NCBI GenBank assembly: GCA_028565635.1
Contig: JAOXYB010037307.1
Coordinates: forward strand, 1-13,600
DNA from: Phoronis ovalis
Lineage: Eukaryota > Phoronida > Phoronidae
Length of the DNA: 13,600 nucleotides
Direction of reading: 5' to 3'
A program made the translations under genes and the position numbers. Under the pieces are notes generated by a model. The model saw only the letters and a program-made list of their open reading frames with translations. It was not told where the DNA came from and did no database searches. This document shows, piece by piece, positions 8,301 through 13,600 of this stretch. Numbering within the stretch: position 1 is the first letter of the stretch; each line of letters begins with the position of its first letter.

Positions 8301-9204
8301 TACCAAATACCTTTGTAATATCAGATCTTCAATTTCTACTAACTCCAGTTTCATGAATTTTTATTAATAAAGATGGAACGTTTGATGTATTTGTAATGGA
8401 CAGACAGGTAAAAATGCAAGCAACAGTAGCACTACCCATATACCTACATATATCAGCAGGTAAAAAAGTAGTCACGGTTTCCTTCAGCATATTTGTATAG
8501 GAAAATTTTAATGTCAGTACTCAGATGGTACTGATGTGGTTAATTCCTTAAATTACAACTGATGACTAATAAAACCATTTGCAGGTGTCATCCATGCAGA
8601 TCTTAATAAACAGAATATATTAGTAATTGACTCTGATGACGAAATTCCACCTTTACCAGATGCTGCTGCAAGCACAAAGCAGAGAACAGATTCATTTTCC
8701 ACAGCAGAAATGACAAATTTACACAACGGAATCATGGGGGAATTTAGCAAAGACAATTTGTTGAAAGCAGCCTGTAAAGCACCAAATGCAGATGAAAGAT
8801 TAGGTGCTCCCAATACCATGAAAACATTGCCACATCACCAGCTTGCTATAATTGATTTTGGGAATGCTGTCAATAGTTACAAAATATTTGATCTGACTGT
8901 GACAATAGCATCATGTATATGTGCGCAACCACAAAACTGGAAACAAATCGGAGGAAATATTCTAGCAGGTTATTTGACCAAAATTACTTGGAAGAAAGAT
9001 GAAATATTTTTGCTACCAATCTGTGTCAAAATGAGATTAATACAAATAGCACAGCAGGTTTCAGAATGGTATGCTACGGAAACAGAAAATAATTCATATG
9101 CTTCAAATATTATAATATCTTATAAAAATGCTTTTGAACATCTTTCAAAATTTACATCAGCTGAAATTTTTGAGAGATGGCTAGATGTTGCCATTAAGAG
9201 TTAG
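2232..9204 (+). CDS. HYKK: Hydroxylysine kinase (HYKK/AGPHD1-like), whole six-exon gene
   Basis: The family phosphorylates 5-hydroxy-L-lysine using GTP, an early step of hydroxylysine breakdown, with an aminoglycoside-phosphotransferase/choline-kinase fold; it is probably soluble. Coding exons are 2232-2319, 4749-4976, 5790-5903, 6191-6324, 7580-7751 and 8585-9204. They sum to 1356 nt (451 residues plus TAG) with intron phases 1,1,1,0,1, all GT-AG. Visible motifs: nucleotide-binding Lys in YVLKI (K92), the strand-helix segment MVRLLKYVPGVPL (about 151-163), the Brenner-type catalytic motif HADLNKQN (H249, D251, N256) and the metal-binding IIDFGN (D336). Human HYKK is about 373 residues. The extra length is two loops, about residues 41-87 and 261-331, both inside continuous exons. 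ATG 2232 has a strong Kozak context (aacaacATGG), and an in-frame TGA lies upstream at 2172. ATTAAA at 9271-9276 is a possible poly(A) signal. The gene converges with NTMT1. Family assignment is firm; exon 1 is the least certain end. Confidence 0.92.
3905..4280 (+). repeat. Degenerate AGGTCA-type repeat tract with a perfect DR1
   Basis: TTGAGGTCA-like units recur irregularly: TGACCTTGAGGTTA at 3905, TTTGAGGTCG near 4015, ATTGAGGTCA near 4147, TTTTGAGGTCA near 4250 and TTTTGAGGC at the end. At 4161-4173 is AGGTCAAAGGTCA, an exact direct repeat with one-base spacing, the consensus for HNF4/RXR-type nuclear receptors. Such tracts are a common dispersed repeat in invertebrates, so the receptor site may be incidental. 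Confidence 0.65.
4459..4540. mobile_element. 82-bp palindromic mini-element (two abutting terminal repeats)
   Basis: The left half begins CAGGCTAAATACACCCA and includes TTAGTGTTTCGTGC. Its imperfect reverse complement forms the right half, which ends TGGATTTCTTCGGACTG. The axis falls exactly inside CTCGAG (4497-4502). Both halves match the terminal repeats of the 508-bp element at 5144-5651, so this looks like a copy whose interior has gone, leaving the two arms head to head. It lies in HYKK intron 1. Confidence 0.65.
4749..4976 (+). CDS. HYKK: HYKK coding exon 2 (glycine-loop region, ATP-lysine, expanded loop)
   Basis: This exon encodes residues 30-106, between acceptor cactccag (ends 4748) and donor G|GTAAGA (4977). 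It opens with DRNYVVTGSR, matching the family's DQNFHV strand. It then runs through about 47 polar, acidic and Ser/Asn/Glu-rich residues not found in human HYKK, and resumes homology at DDRYVLKILDSKYSN. The lysine of YVLKI is K92, expected to contact the nucleotide phosphates. The reading frame stays open through the extra segment and both junctions keep phase 1, so it is a real protein loop and not retained intron. Confidence 0.9.
5144..5651. mobile_element. 508-bp MITE-like element with about 44-bp terminal inverted repeats
   Basis: The left end (5144-5187: CAGTCTGAATAAATCCAC ... TGCCTTCTCAAC) is mirrored by the right end (5606-5651: GTTGAGAAGGTACGG ... GGATTTATAGTCAGACTG). There is no coding capacity. 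The interior contains a TATATATAAA box near 5390, an ATTGGT and a perfect 8-bp hairpin (5326-5333 with 5338-5345, loop TCTG). Flanking 8-mers are only partly alike, so no target duplication is claimed. It occupies most of HYKK intron 2 (4977-5789). Confidence 0.65.
5790..5903 (+). CDS. HYKK: HYKK coding exon 3
   Basis: This exon encodes residues 106-143. A stop codon just before the acceptor fixes the boundary: AG at 5788-5789 (ctgtaag), a weak non-CAG acceptor. Phase-1 joining with exon 2 yields LFI-D-GQDAMMFQLREKGL, which aligns without gaps to the family's helix (human ...DLIEVQNHIIMFLKAAG). The exon ends LVLEN with one base of the next codon before donor GTAATA at 5904. It covers the helix and hairpin joining the N-lobe to the hinge. 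Confidence 0.88.
6191..6324 (+). CDS. HYKK: HYKK coding exon 4 (hinge and first C-lobe helix)
   Basis: This exon encodes residues 144-188, from acceptor atattacag (ends 6190) to donor A|GTAAGG (6325, phase 0). The sequence MVRLLKYVPGVPLGQKV followed by SPSLLRAVGQFVGSLEEAL closely matches the human hinge [22 protein letters not shown] and the helix after it. This is the best conserved part of the family outside the catalytic loop. Confidence 0.93.
6690..6751. repeat. Compound microsatellite (TA/CATA/CA)n
   Basis: A run of TATA, CATACATA, a CACACACA block, CATACATACATA and finally a TATATATA block, about 62 bp in all. It is the longest simple repeat in the window and lies in HYKK intron 4. Confidence 0.95.
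6957..7501. mobile_element. 545-bp MITE-like element rich in GATAGC/GCTATC motifs
   Basis: The left end GGTATATAGCTTTCGACAGC is the imperfect inverse of the right end (7472-7501, GGCTATCGAAGGGCTATAATACC at its tip) over about 28 bp. Copies of GACAGCTATC or GATAGCTAT recur inside (6970s, 7107, 7148, 7431, 7465). The core includes a perfect hairpin, GTCTCCC (7175-7181) with GGGAGAC (7191-7197), and GC-richer DNA. No transposase and no certain target duplication. Confidence 0.5.
7580..7751 (+). CDS. HYKK: HYKK coding exon 5 (helical C-lobe)
   Basis: This exon encodes residues 189-245 plus the first base of codon 246, between acceptor ctgttgtag (ends 7579) and donor G|GTAACA (7752). It is a charged, helical segment beginning DFNHPAF, equivalent to the family's FHHPKL, and running to YNWLQK just ahead of the catalytic loop. 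Conservation is lower than in flanking exons, as is usual for this part of the family. Length and phase agree with the neighbours. Confidence 0.9.
7752..8584 (+). other. HYKK: HYKK intron 5, nothing recognised
   Basis: An 833-bp phase-1 intron, AT-rich. I found no repeat, RNA or coding signal in it. It ends with a branch-site-like CTGATGACTAAT and the acceptor CCATTTGCAG. Confidence 0.75.
8585..9204 (+). CDS. HYKK: HYKK terminal exon (catalytic loop, DFG-like motif, C terminus)
   Basis: This exon encodes residues 246-451 and the stop. Acceptor ccatttgcag ends at 8584. VIHADLNKQNILV carries the catalytic Asp (D251) and metal-binding Asn (N256). About 70 polar residues of family-atypical sequence follow (261-331, beginning SDDEIPPLPDAAAS), then LAIIDFGNAVNSYKIFDL with the metal-binding Asp D336. 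The C-terminal helices (GGNILAGYLTKIT, KMRLIQIAQQV, FERWLDVA) match the human end (GGHVLAGFESIT, CSRFCQSLV, IWFETA). The termination context and length agree with the family. Confidence 0.95.
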
Positions 9205-9493
9205 CTAGCATTATGGTTACATAAATGGCAATTCTACAGATATCTGAATAATATTTCTACAGCTTGGGCTATTAAAATTCATAATATTATTGTAATAAGT
9301 AACTAGCTATACAGCATCTTTTCCTAATTCTTGATGAGAGGTGTACCCTACATGATTACAGTTAAATCATGGCTTCTTTAGTGTAGATAACACAGCCTTT
9401 CTAGTCACAAAGCAATGGTTATACCTATAAATGTTATCTGATAATTATACTTTTTTGATGTAAATATAATTTTTGATTTAAAAATTTATGTTC
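9205..9493. other. Convergent intergenic gap with shared 3' ends
   Basis: These 289 bp separate the stop codons of HYKK (+) and NTMT1 (-). ATTAAA at 9271-9276 is a plausible poly(A) signal for HYKK, 67 bp after its stop. No AATAAA or ATTAAA is seen on the minus strand for NTMT1 before HYKK is reached, so the NTMT1 transcript may use a variant signal or overlap the HYKK 3' end. Confidence 0.6.
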
Positions 9494-10000
9494 TCACTGT
9501 ATGGCAAGCATCCATACAGCATAAATTTCTTCTGGAAATCCTTGCTGTTCTTCTTCCTTAATAATATCTAACCCTGCATCTTTAACAAGTTTAACTAATA
9601 ATTCTTTAGGACGAGTGTAACTGCTGTCTTCCTCATCAAATTCACATGTATCTTTACGTGCAACATTTTCTTTCACCACAATGATTCCATTTGGTGCTAA
9701 TCCTCGTTTACATCTTTGAAAAAACTTCACTAAGTCTTCATCCGTTAAATGTCCTAAGACCCATTGACTCCAAATAACATCATACCTCTCTAAGTCAGGG
9801 GTATAATGTTGCAACCCTTGACATATATATCTCTCAACAGATGTATTATACAAATCTTTTCTAGCCTGTTCGATAAATGCTGGATTTTGCTCTACTATAT
9901 CAACGGCATCAAATAATGTTAGAAGTAGATTTTTTGTTATACGTCCAATACCAGCTCCACAATCACAGGCTCTTCTTGATTGCGTCTTTGTATTTTCTCC
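9494..10000 (-). CDS. NTMT1: NTMT1 coding exon 2
   Basis: This exon encodes residues 53-220 and a TGA stop at 9494-9496. The acceptor is attgaaatcatag (minus strand, AG at 10001-10002). It begins GENTKTQSRRACDCGAGIG, aligning with the human REGPNKTGTSCALDCGAGIG. It contains the whole Rossmann methyltransferase core and ends PEEIYAVWMLAIQ, matching the human C terminus PDEIYHVYSFALR. No frameshift or premature stop is present. Confidence 0.95.
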   Translation of the reverse strand, partial: GENTKTQSRRACDCGAGIGRITKNLLLTLFDAVDIVEQNPAFIEQARKDLYNTSVERYICQGLQHYTPDLERYDVIWSQWVLGHLTDEDLVKFFQRCKRGLAPNGIIVVKENVARKDTCEFDEEDSSYTRPKELLVKLVKDAGLDIIKEEEQQGFPEEIYAVWMLAIQ

Positions 10001-11084
10001 CTATGATTTCAATTAAAATAAGAAACTGGTGACTTTTTACAAAGTACTACTGTAACAGTATTTTAGCTTTATCAAGCTGAAAAGTTATTTTGAGTTGCTA
10101 TGGATGCTGTCACAGTAATTCTAATGAATGCAGTGACTCTTTGAGAAGTACTACATACAGAATTATATACACAGCTGATTTGATGAATTCACCAGCTTGG
10201 TAAAATCTTGATATAAAAGTACATATATCTGTCACAGATTCTTTTATTTTTAGTGAAATGACCATCTATTATCCTACAACTTCTCCAAATGACTGACTAG
10301 CCTATTGAATCACTCAGATCTAGAGTTGGAGACCAGCTGTCAGATCTAAATCTAATAGAACTTACGCCAGGAAATACAGATTTTTAAAAATTAATATAAC
10401 ACATGAACTGTAACAGATCACGCAGCTACTAAATCATGTAAAAAAACTGGCAAGAGACCAGAGATGTAGATTCATGTTAGTCTTAGCCAGTCATCTGCAG
10501 AAGTTTATAGTTGTCACAAAATCATTTTTCAAGAGTGGAATAGTAGCCATTTCCAGAAATGTTCAGTCTACCATATTTCATAAATTATAATTTAAGTCAT
10601 TAACATACATGTATGCATGCACAAAATAATTTGTAATTTTTATTAGATAGATAGAAAGGCAAACACAAGTCAAAAATGAGTGCATGCTGTTCTAAGCCAG
10701 AAAATCATGACATGCTTTATAAGCCAAAATAAAGATATTCTCTATCACTAGGTAGGAGCGATATTCTACCTGAAAACACAATCACACAAATGTAATGCAA
10801 TTTTTTGTAAATGATTGTATAAATGTGCAAACCAATTTTATAGTGTTCCTTACATAAACTTGTATATCCTTACAAGTAATATTAAAGTGAGTAAAAATGA
10901 TCTGCATGTTATTATTATTTAGACACACCTTTAGAAATGGAAATACAAACTTCAAAGAACCATATATATCTGTGTTAGAAATGTGTGCGAAACCTCCCAG
11001 CATTCCATCCACAGTAGCTGGCACTGTTGACCAGTACTTATCAGCATCAGAATAAAATTTACCAGTTTTAGATGGTTGAGCCAT
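9494..11084 (-). CDS. NTMT1: N-terminal Xaa-Pro-Lys N-methyltransferase (NTMT1/METTL11A-like), whole two-exon gene
   Basis: The family transfers methyl groups from SAM to the alpha-amino group of proteins exposing X-Pro-Lys after Met removal (RCC1, CENPs, ribosomal proteins), mostly in the nucleus. Coding exons 10929-11084 and 9494-10000 give 220 residues, against 223 in human. Visible: FYSDADKYWSTVPATVDGML near the N terminus with the family's DGMLGG (26-31); SAM motif I CDCGAGIGRIT (64-74); the substrate-pocket segment IWSQWVLGHLTDEDL with W132 and H136; NGIIVVKENVA with N164; and DEEDSS with D174 and D177. These correspond to human residues reported to bind the substrate N terminus. The one notable change is Glu163 where human has Asp before that Asn. 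The intron is phase 0. ATG 11084 has a strong Kozak context. The lack of a long N-terminal extension suggests NTMT1 rather than NTMT2. Confidence 0.95.
10001..10928 (-). other. NTMT1: NTMT1 intron, nothing recognised
   Basis: A 928-bp phase-0 intron with donor GTGTGT and acceptor AATCATAG on the minus strand. The DNA is AT-rich with a few short repeated words (CAGATCTA twice near 10316 and 10340) and no gene or element I can name. Confidence 0.85.
10929..11084 (-). CDS. NTMT1: NTMT1 coding exon 1
   Basis: This exon encodes residues 1-52, from MAQPSKTG to FVFPFLK, ending in donor AAG|GTGTGT (phase 0). Eight bases upstream of the ATG on the minus strand is a good acceptor (attttttatag-type, AG at 11093-11094). 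The exon probably starts at 11092 with a very short piece of leader, and a non-coding first exon lies further upstream. The frame also stays open through the acceptor for nine more codons, but that stretch is intron-like (Phe/Ile-rich from poly-T), so I start at 11084. Confidence 0.93.
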
Positions 11085-11156
11085 GCTGATATCTATAAAA
11101 ATAAAAAACAACTATATAAACAAAAAAAAAATCTTTTAATATTATTTGTGATCAAT

Positions 11157-11470
11157 CTAAAAAAAATAAAACATTAAGTGAAAAAAAATATAAAAGTATC
11201 TTGAACCTAAATGCGAAAAGAAATCTGCTCGAGTGTTCTGTTTACCCTGTATATGTTTGGCTAAAGCCAAACATATACAGGGTAAACGCTATGCTGTAAT
11301 TCACAGAAAAGAAAATTAACGAGCAAACCAAGACAATGATGTCCTGGTCCTTGGAGGTTTGATTATTTATGATCTTCAGAGCTATGTTATCAGTATGAAA
11401 CATTACACATTTATTGGCCAGGGATCTGCCCCAGACACATATTGCGGCTACAATGGGGTAAAATTCTTTC
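11157..11470 (-). pseudogene. RNase H, C-terminal part, split by a palindrome
   Basis: After a further frame change, KEFYPIVAAICVWGRSLANK supplies the catalytic Glu and VMFHTDNIALKIINNQTSKD the second Asp. The frame runs to NYSIAF at about 11285. There it enters a perfect palindrome, beyond which homology resumes in another frame with AKHIQGKQNTRADFFSHLG, holding the last catalytic Asp (usual family form HIPGK...ADxLSR). A TAG at 11157-11159 closes that frame. No tyrosine recombinase follows. Confidence 0.8.
11240..11287. repeat. Perfect 48-bp palindrome inside the RNase H relic
   Basis: The arms are 23 bp (11240-11262 and 11265-11287), exact reverse complements, around a 2-base spacer (AA on plus). 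The arm at 11240-11262 is native RNase H coding (AKHIQGK on the minus strand). The other arm is an inverted copy inserted between NYSIAF and that motif. Confidence 0.97.
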
Positions 11471-11521
11471 ACTGTTTAATATATGGTATGTGCCCCAAGA
11501 TAATGGCAAGGAGGCATAGAA

Positions 11522-11896
11522 CTATTCCTTATCAAAATAGGCACCGTTACCCAAGGTAGAGGAAGCATTACAGTAGAGATGATGAATACAGCCAGATGTC
11601 ATGTATGCAAAAAGATGTGCCATTATGATTGCGTAAAACTGTAACCACATTCTGAGATCTGCTTTAGCCTCGCGAGTTAAATGGATTTGATGGTGTACAC
11701 GACGGACCTTTACAGTTAGGTCATAAAGCCAAAGGAGAAAAGGCCATCCTGGCCGAACTACCTTGCACAAGAAATTAAGGTAACCTACAAGGGACTCTAT
11801 TTCTTTAAGTTTTACAGATTTCTTGACAAGGAAGTCGTTAATAAGCTGTCTGGCCTTATCAAGTTTGTCGATTGTGTGGTAATGAACAGATGACAA
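11522..11896 (-). pseudogene. RT-RNase H connection region and start of RNase H
   Basis: Continuous coding-like sequence follows the palm deletion in a new frame: KARQLINDFLVKKSVKLKEI, LVGYLNFLCKVVRPGWPFLL, LYDLTVKVRRVHHQI and ADLRMWLQF. This is the thumb/connection block characteristic of DIRS-type pol. It leads into RNase H at HHLYCNASSTLGNGAYF, where the first catalytic Asp (normally TDAS) is Asn. The frame ends at a TAG (11522-11524) where the family usually has Trp. Confidence 0.82.
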
Positions 11897-12300
11897 CTCA
11901 CAGGGATACCATCATTGATAGAGGAACCCAAAGGATGGGGCAGATGGTATAAATAAAACAAAATTGGCCTAGCTCTTTTTGCAAAGTTGGGATAGGGTGA
12001 TGATGAAAATAGAACGGCTAAATGGTCGGCATCTAGTTCCTTGGCTATTTTAAGGGACACTACATCCTTGTTCTTGTATGCAGATATTACATTGCGAGGG
12101 GTGATATAGGGTGGCTGCCCATAATAATGAATTGAAAAGCCAGAAAGAAAGCCCCTTGTCAAGTGAGTAATGAGCCCAGATTCTTATCCATCCAGATAAA
12201 CCAACAACTTATTTAAATTGACCGGCGTTGGAAGGCCGATTAGTTTTTCGGGAGGATGTCTGTGTGGTGATTTGATTAGATATAGGTCTGTATTGGGCTG
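11890..12300 (-). pseudogene. Reverse transcriptase, N-terminal fingers only
   Basis: The frame overlapping the end of gag reads TPVNLNKLLVYLDG, then a TAA (12184-12186), then LITHLTRGFLSGFSIHYYG, VVSLKIAKELDADHLAVLFS, SPYPNF and finally HPLGSSINDGIP. These match the start of DIRS/Ngaro reverse transcriptases in order. The stretch between PNF and NDGIP is several residues shorter than I expect. After NDGIP the sequence jumps, near 11885-11905, straight to the connection region. The catalytic palm, including the YxDD-type aspartates, is absent. Confidence 0.8.
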
Positions 12301-12475
12301 GTTGTGGACATTTAATTGCCTGGTGAAACTGAAAACAGTTGAAACACTTGTGAGAGAAGTTGCACTGGGGGTGTCCTGAGCAGAAGCTACCTTTGTGGTA
12401 CTTAGAACAGTAACCTTTGGGGGCAAAATATCCCTGGTGGTCCCCGTTAGATTGGCGGTTTGACTTTGAAAAAGA
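12209..12475 (-). pseudogene. Gag-like ORF, C-terminal zinc-finger part (third frame)
   Basis: 88 open codons. KGYCSKYHKGSFCSGHPQCN and the residues that follow form a CX8CX5CX3H finger, directly followed by CX2CX3HX4C (CFNCFQFHQAIKC). All eight ligands are present, and Lys/Arg-rich sequence follows to a TAA at 12209-12211. A CCCH finger joined to a CCHC knuckle is typical of nucleic-acid binding at the end of DIRS-type gag. The segment overlaps the start of pol in another frame. It is cut off from the rest of gag by a frameshift and stops. Confidence 0.8.
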
Positions 12476-12485
12476 TTATTGTTGG

Positions 12486-12758
12486 TTACAGCTTCTGACA
12501 TGGCCTGATAATAGAATTAGTGTGGAGTTGTCCCCATTGCAAACCTTCCTTAGATCTAAATTTAACATCATATTCATGCCATACCCAAGCACGATTGGTT
12601 AATTCTCTAATAGAATGTAAATAATGGAGCAAGCCTCCAACTTCTAACATATTTACCTGTTTGCGGATACACACTGATATAAAAATAATGAAAGCATGTG
12701 TCCATGTCTGAATATCCCAAATTGGTTTTGGCTTAGCAGCCCCAGGAATTCTAATCAT
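12486..12758 (-). pseudogene. Gag-like ORF, core part (second frame)
   Basis: About 90 codons, with IWDIQTWTHAFIIFISVCIRK followed by LLHYLHSIRELTNR and WHEYDVKFR. This pattern (an IxxWTxAFxxF helix, then a YxxxIRxL helix, then YDxxFR) is the conserved core I associate with gag proteins of DIRS-type retroelements. A stop after RPCQKL ends it, and homology resumes in a third frame. Confidence 0.75.
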
Positions 12759-13185
12759 TGTCCCCCCACCCCTCCGAGAGACAATTCAACATCTTGGCTG
12801 CTAGCAAACCAAGATCTATGTACTGACGAGACCAGATGAGATTGCAAAGTGTATCAGGTACTCTGCTGACAATGCTGGTGGACATGCTGTGATGGGACAC
12901 TGATGCACGACTACTGTCCATTTGGGTAGTACCTGATGAAGCTGTAGTTGATGTCGATGTCTCACTTTGGTCTAAACGTTGCGACAGTTGGGTTACCATG
13001 GTGGACTTTGATTGTATATCCATGTTTGTTCCTGTAGGCTGAATGGTTGATGGAGATTCATGTCGCTGTGACCCTGCGTTCAGGGACGATGGCCGATCTG
13101 TCATTGGAGCTACGCGTTGCTGTGAACCTGCATATGGGGACGATGAGGCTCTAGTTGAATGCCTTGTGCCTTTCCCTCGAACCAT
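12751..13185 (-). pseudogene. Gag-like ORF, N-terminal part
   Basis: This 144-codon segment starts MVRGKGTRHSTRAS and is rich in Ser, Thr and Gln. It contains two imperfect tandem 18-residue units (SSPYAGSQQRV... and SSLNAGSQRHE...). It ends with RVPDTLCNLIWSRQYIDLGL, which resembles the start of the conserved gag core in DIRS/Ngaro elements (I/V-W-x-x-x-Y-I/V-D-L/F). A frameshift near 12751-12758 moves the core into the next frame. It is the first protein of the element; the function in particle formation is inferred from position. Confidence 0.75.
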
Positions 13186-13600
13186 CTAAATATTATAAGG
13201 AATGTAGAAACATAAAGTCTCACATTACATAGAGTGGTACATATGTCCATGCCTATTAATAAAGCATAATATATATTAATGTTGGGACTAACAGAGTAGA
13301 ATGATAAATTTGTACAGGGCAGCAAAACTGCTGTTGAAATACTCTTAAATGAAAAACGAGATATATGTTATTGTGTATCATACCCAGAAAGAAGGTGGGA
13401 TTAACTTAAAACTAAACATTCGGTGAGTAGTAAACAACTCCGAGAGTGTACCCCGGAAGCACCCACCGAGTCTGTTCCCCATAATATCTGTTCCCCAGTC
13501 AAGTCTGGTTGGCTGGCAACCCTATACTGTTCATTCAGCTGGTAATGGGGAACAGATCAGGTTCTGCACATCAACACCGCTAAATCATTTATTTAATAGC
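13186..13600. other. Flank upstream of the gag relic with a GGGGAACAGA inverted repeat
   Basis: No gene seen. TCTGTTCCCCAT (13471-13482) is the exact reverse complement of ATGGGGAACAGA (13545-13556), and a second direct copy, ATCTGTTCCCCA, sits at 13486-13497. These could be terminal or subterminal repeats of a mobile element that continues past the window, or the 5' terminal region of the DIRS relic. Neither can be decided here. Confidence 0.5.

Larger units (their letters stand above)
11157..13185 (-). mobile_element. Dead DIRS-order (Ngaro/DIRS-like) retroelement remnant
   Basis: In minus orientation the remnant carries a gag-like ORF, an overlapping reverse transcriptase start, the connection region between RT and RNase H, and RNase H. 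Domain order and local motifs match tyrosine-recombinase retroelements. It is inactive: gag is in three frames, pol has stops and frameshifts, the RT palm is deleted, one RNase H catalytic Asp is changed, and no recombinase follows. The remnant fades into A/T-rich DNA at about 11157, roughly 65 bp upstream of the first NTMT1 coding exon. The 5' end may extend past 13185. Same-strand placement means it may lie in an NTMT1 leader intron. Confidence 0.85.

Noticed and set aside
8553-8819. Minus-strand open frame opposite the HYKK terminal exon
   Set aside because: It lies antisense to a conserved coding exon and has no family resemblance; it is a shadow frame.
9205-11084. HYKK-NTMT1 pair as a functional gene cluster
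   Set aside because: The genes converge and belong to unrelated pathways, and the human orthologs lie on different chromosomes. Chance adjacency is enough.
11085-11111. NTMT1 starting nine codons earlier
   Set aside because: Those codons cross a good splice acceptor and translate a T-rich intron end. The ATG at 11084 has the strong Kozak context and matches the family length.
11240-11287. Palindrome as a foldback transposon or terminator
   Set aside because: One arm is clearly native RNase H coding sequence, so it is a local inverted duplication and not an inserted element.
11157-13185. LINE or LTR (Gypsy) origin of the retroelement
   Set aside because: There is no endonuclease, protease or integrase. 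The gag zinc-finger pair, the LVGYLNF...VVRPGWPF connection block and the RNase H form match DIRS-order elements better. The recombinase that would prove it is missing.
1-13600. CRISPR array, operon, prokaryotic promoter or phage genes
   Set aside because: No spaced direct repeats and no Shine-Dalgarno-linked ORF series. Both real genes are intron-split animal genes.

Overview
This window is animal nuclear DNA, most likely from an invertebrate. It is AT-rich, its genes are split by GT-AG introns, and repeats are abundant. No prokaryotic gene layout is visible. The two host genes align to human proteins almost without gaps outside a few loops. The DIRS-type retroelement, the foldback/MITE-like elements and the AGGTCA-rich intron tract would suit a mollusc, another lophotrochozoan, a cnidarian or a basal deuterostome. 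I cannot choose among these from sequence alone.

Layout. Positions 1-2154 are the 5' flank of the first gene. They hold a 509-bp inverted-repeat element with a CCAAT/E-box-rich core (170-678), a decayed transposon-type protein fragment on the minus strand (about 1360-1640) and a small CpG-dense patch (1834-1940). Positions 2232-9204 (+) carry a complete six-exon hydroxylysine kinase gene (HYKK/AGPHD1 family). The predicted protein is 451 residues, against about 373 in human, because two loops are expanded. Its introns hold an AGGTCA repeat tract, an 82-bp palindromic element and its 508-bp relative, a (CA/TA)n microsatellite and a 545-bp MITE-like element. After a 289-bp gap comes the convergent gene at 9494-11084 (-). 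It is a complete two-exon N-terminal Xaa-Pro-Lys methyltransferase (NTMT1/METTL11A family) of 220 residues with its catalytic motifs in place.

Upstream of NTMT1, in the same orientation, lies a dead DIRS-order (Ngaro/DIRS-like) retroelement at 11157-13185. It has a gag-like protein in three frames ending in a CCCH plus CCHC zinc finger pair. An overlapping reverse transcriptase has lost its whole catalytic palm, and the RNase H is damaged. No tyrosine recombinase is seen. Within the RNase H region sits a perfect 48-bp palindrome. One arm is native RNase H coding sequence and the other is an inverted copy of it, a footprint of template-switch mutation. The last 400 bases hold a GGGGAACAGA inverted repeat and no gene.

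How the genes work together: HYKK is a lysine-catabolism kinase and NTMT1 a protein alpha-N-methyltransferase. They share no known pathway, and their tail-to-tail arrangement is best read as chance proximity. I found no unmistakably new system. The most notable items are the palindrome mechanism, the palindromic mini-element with its longer relative, and the expanded kinase loops.
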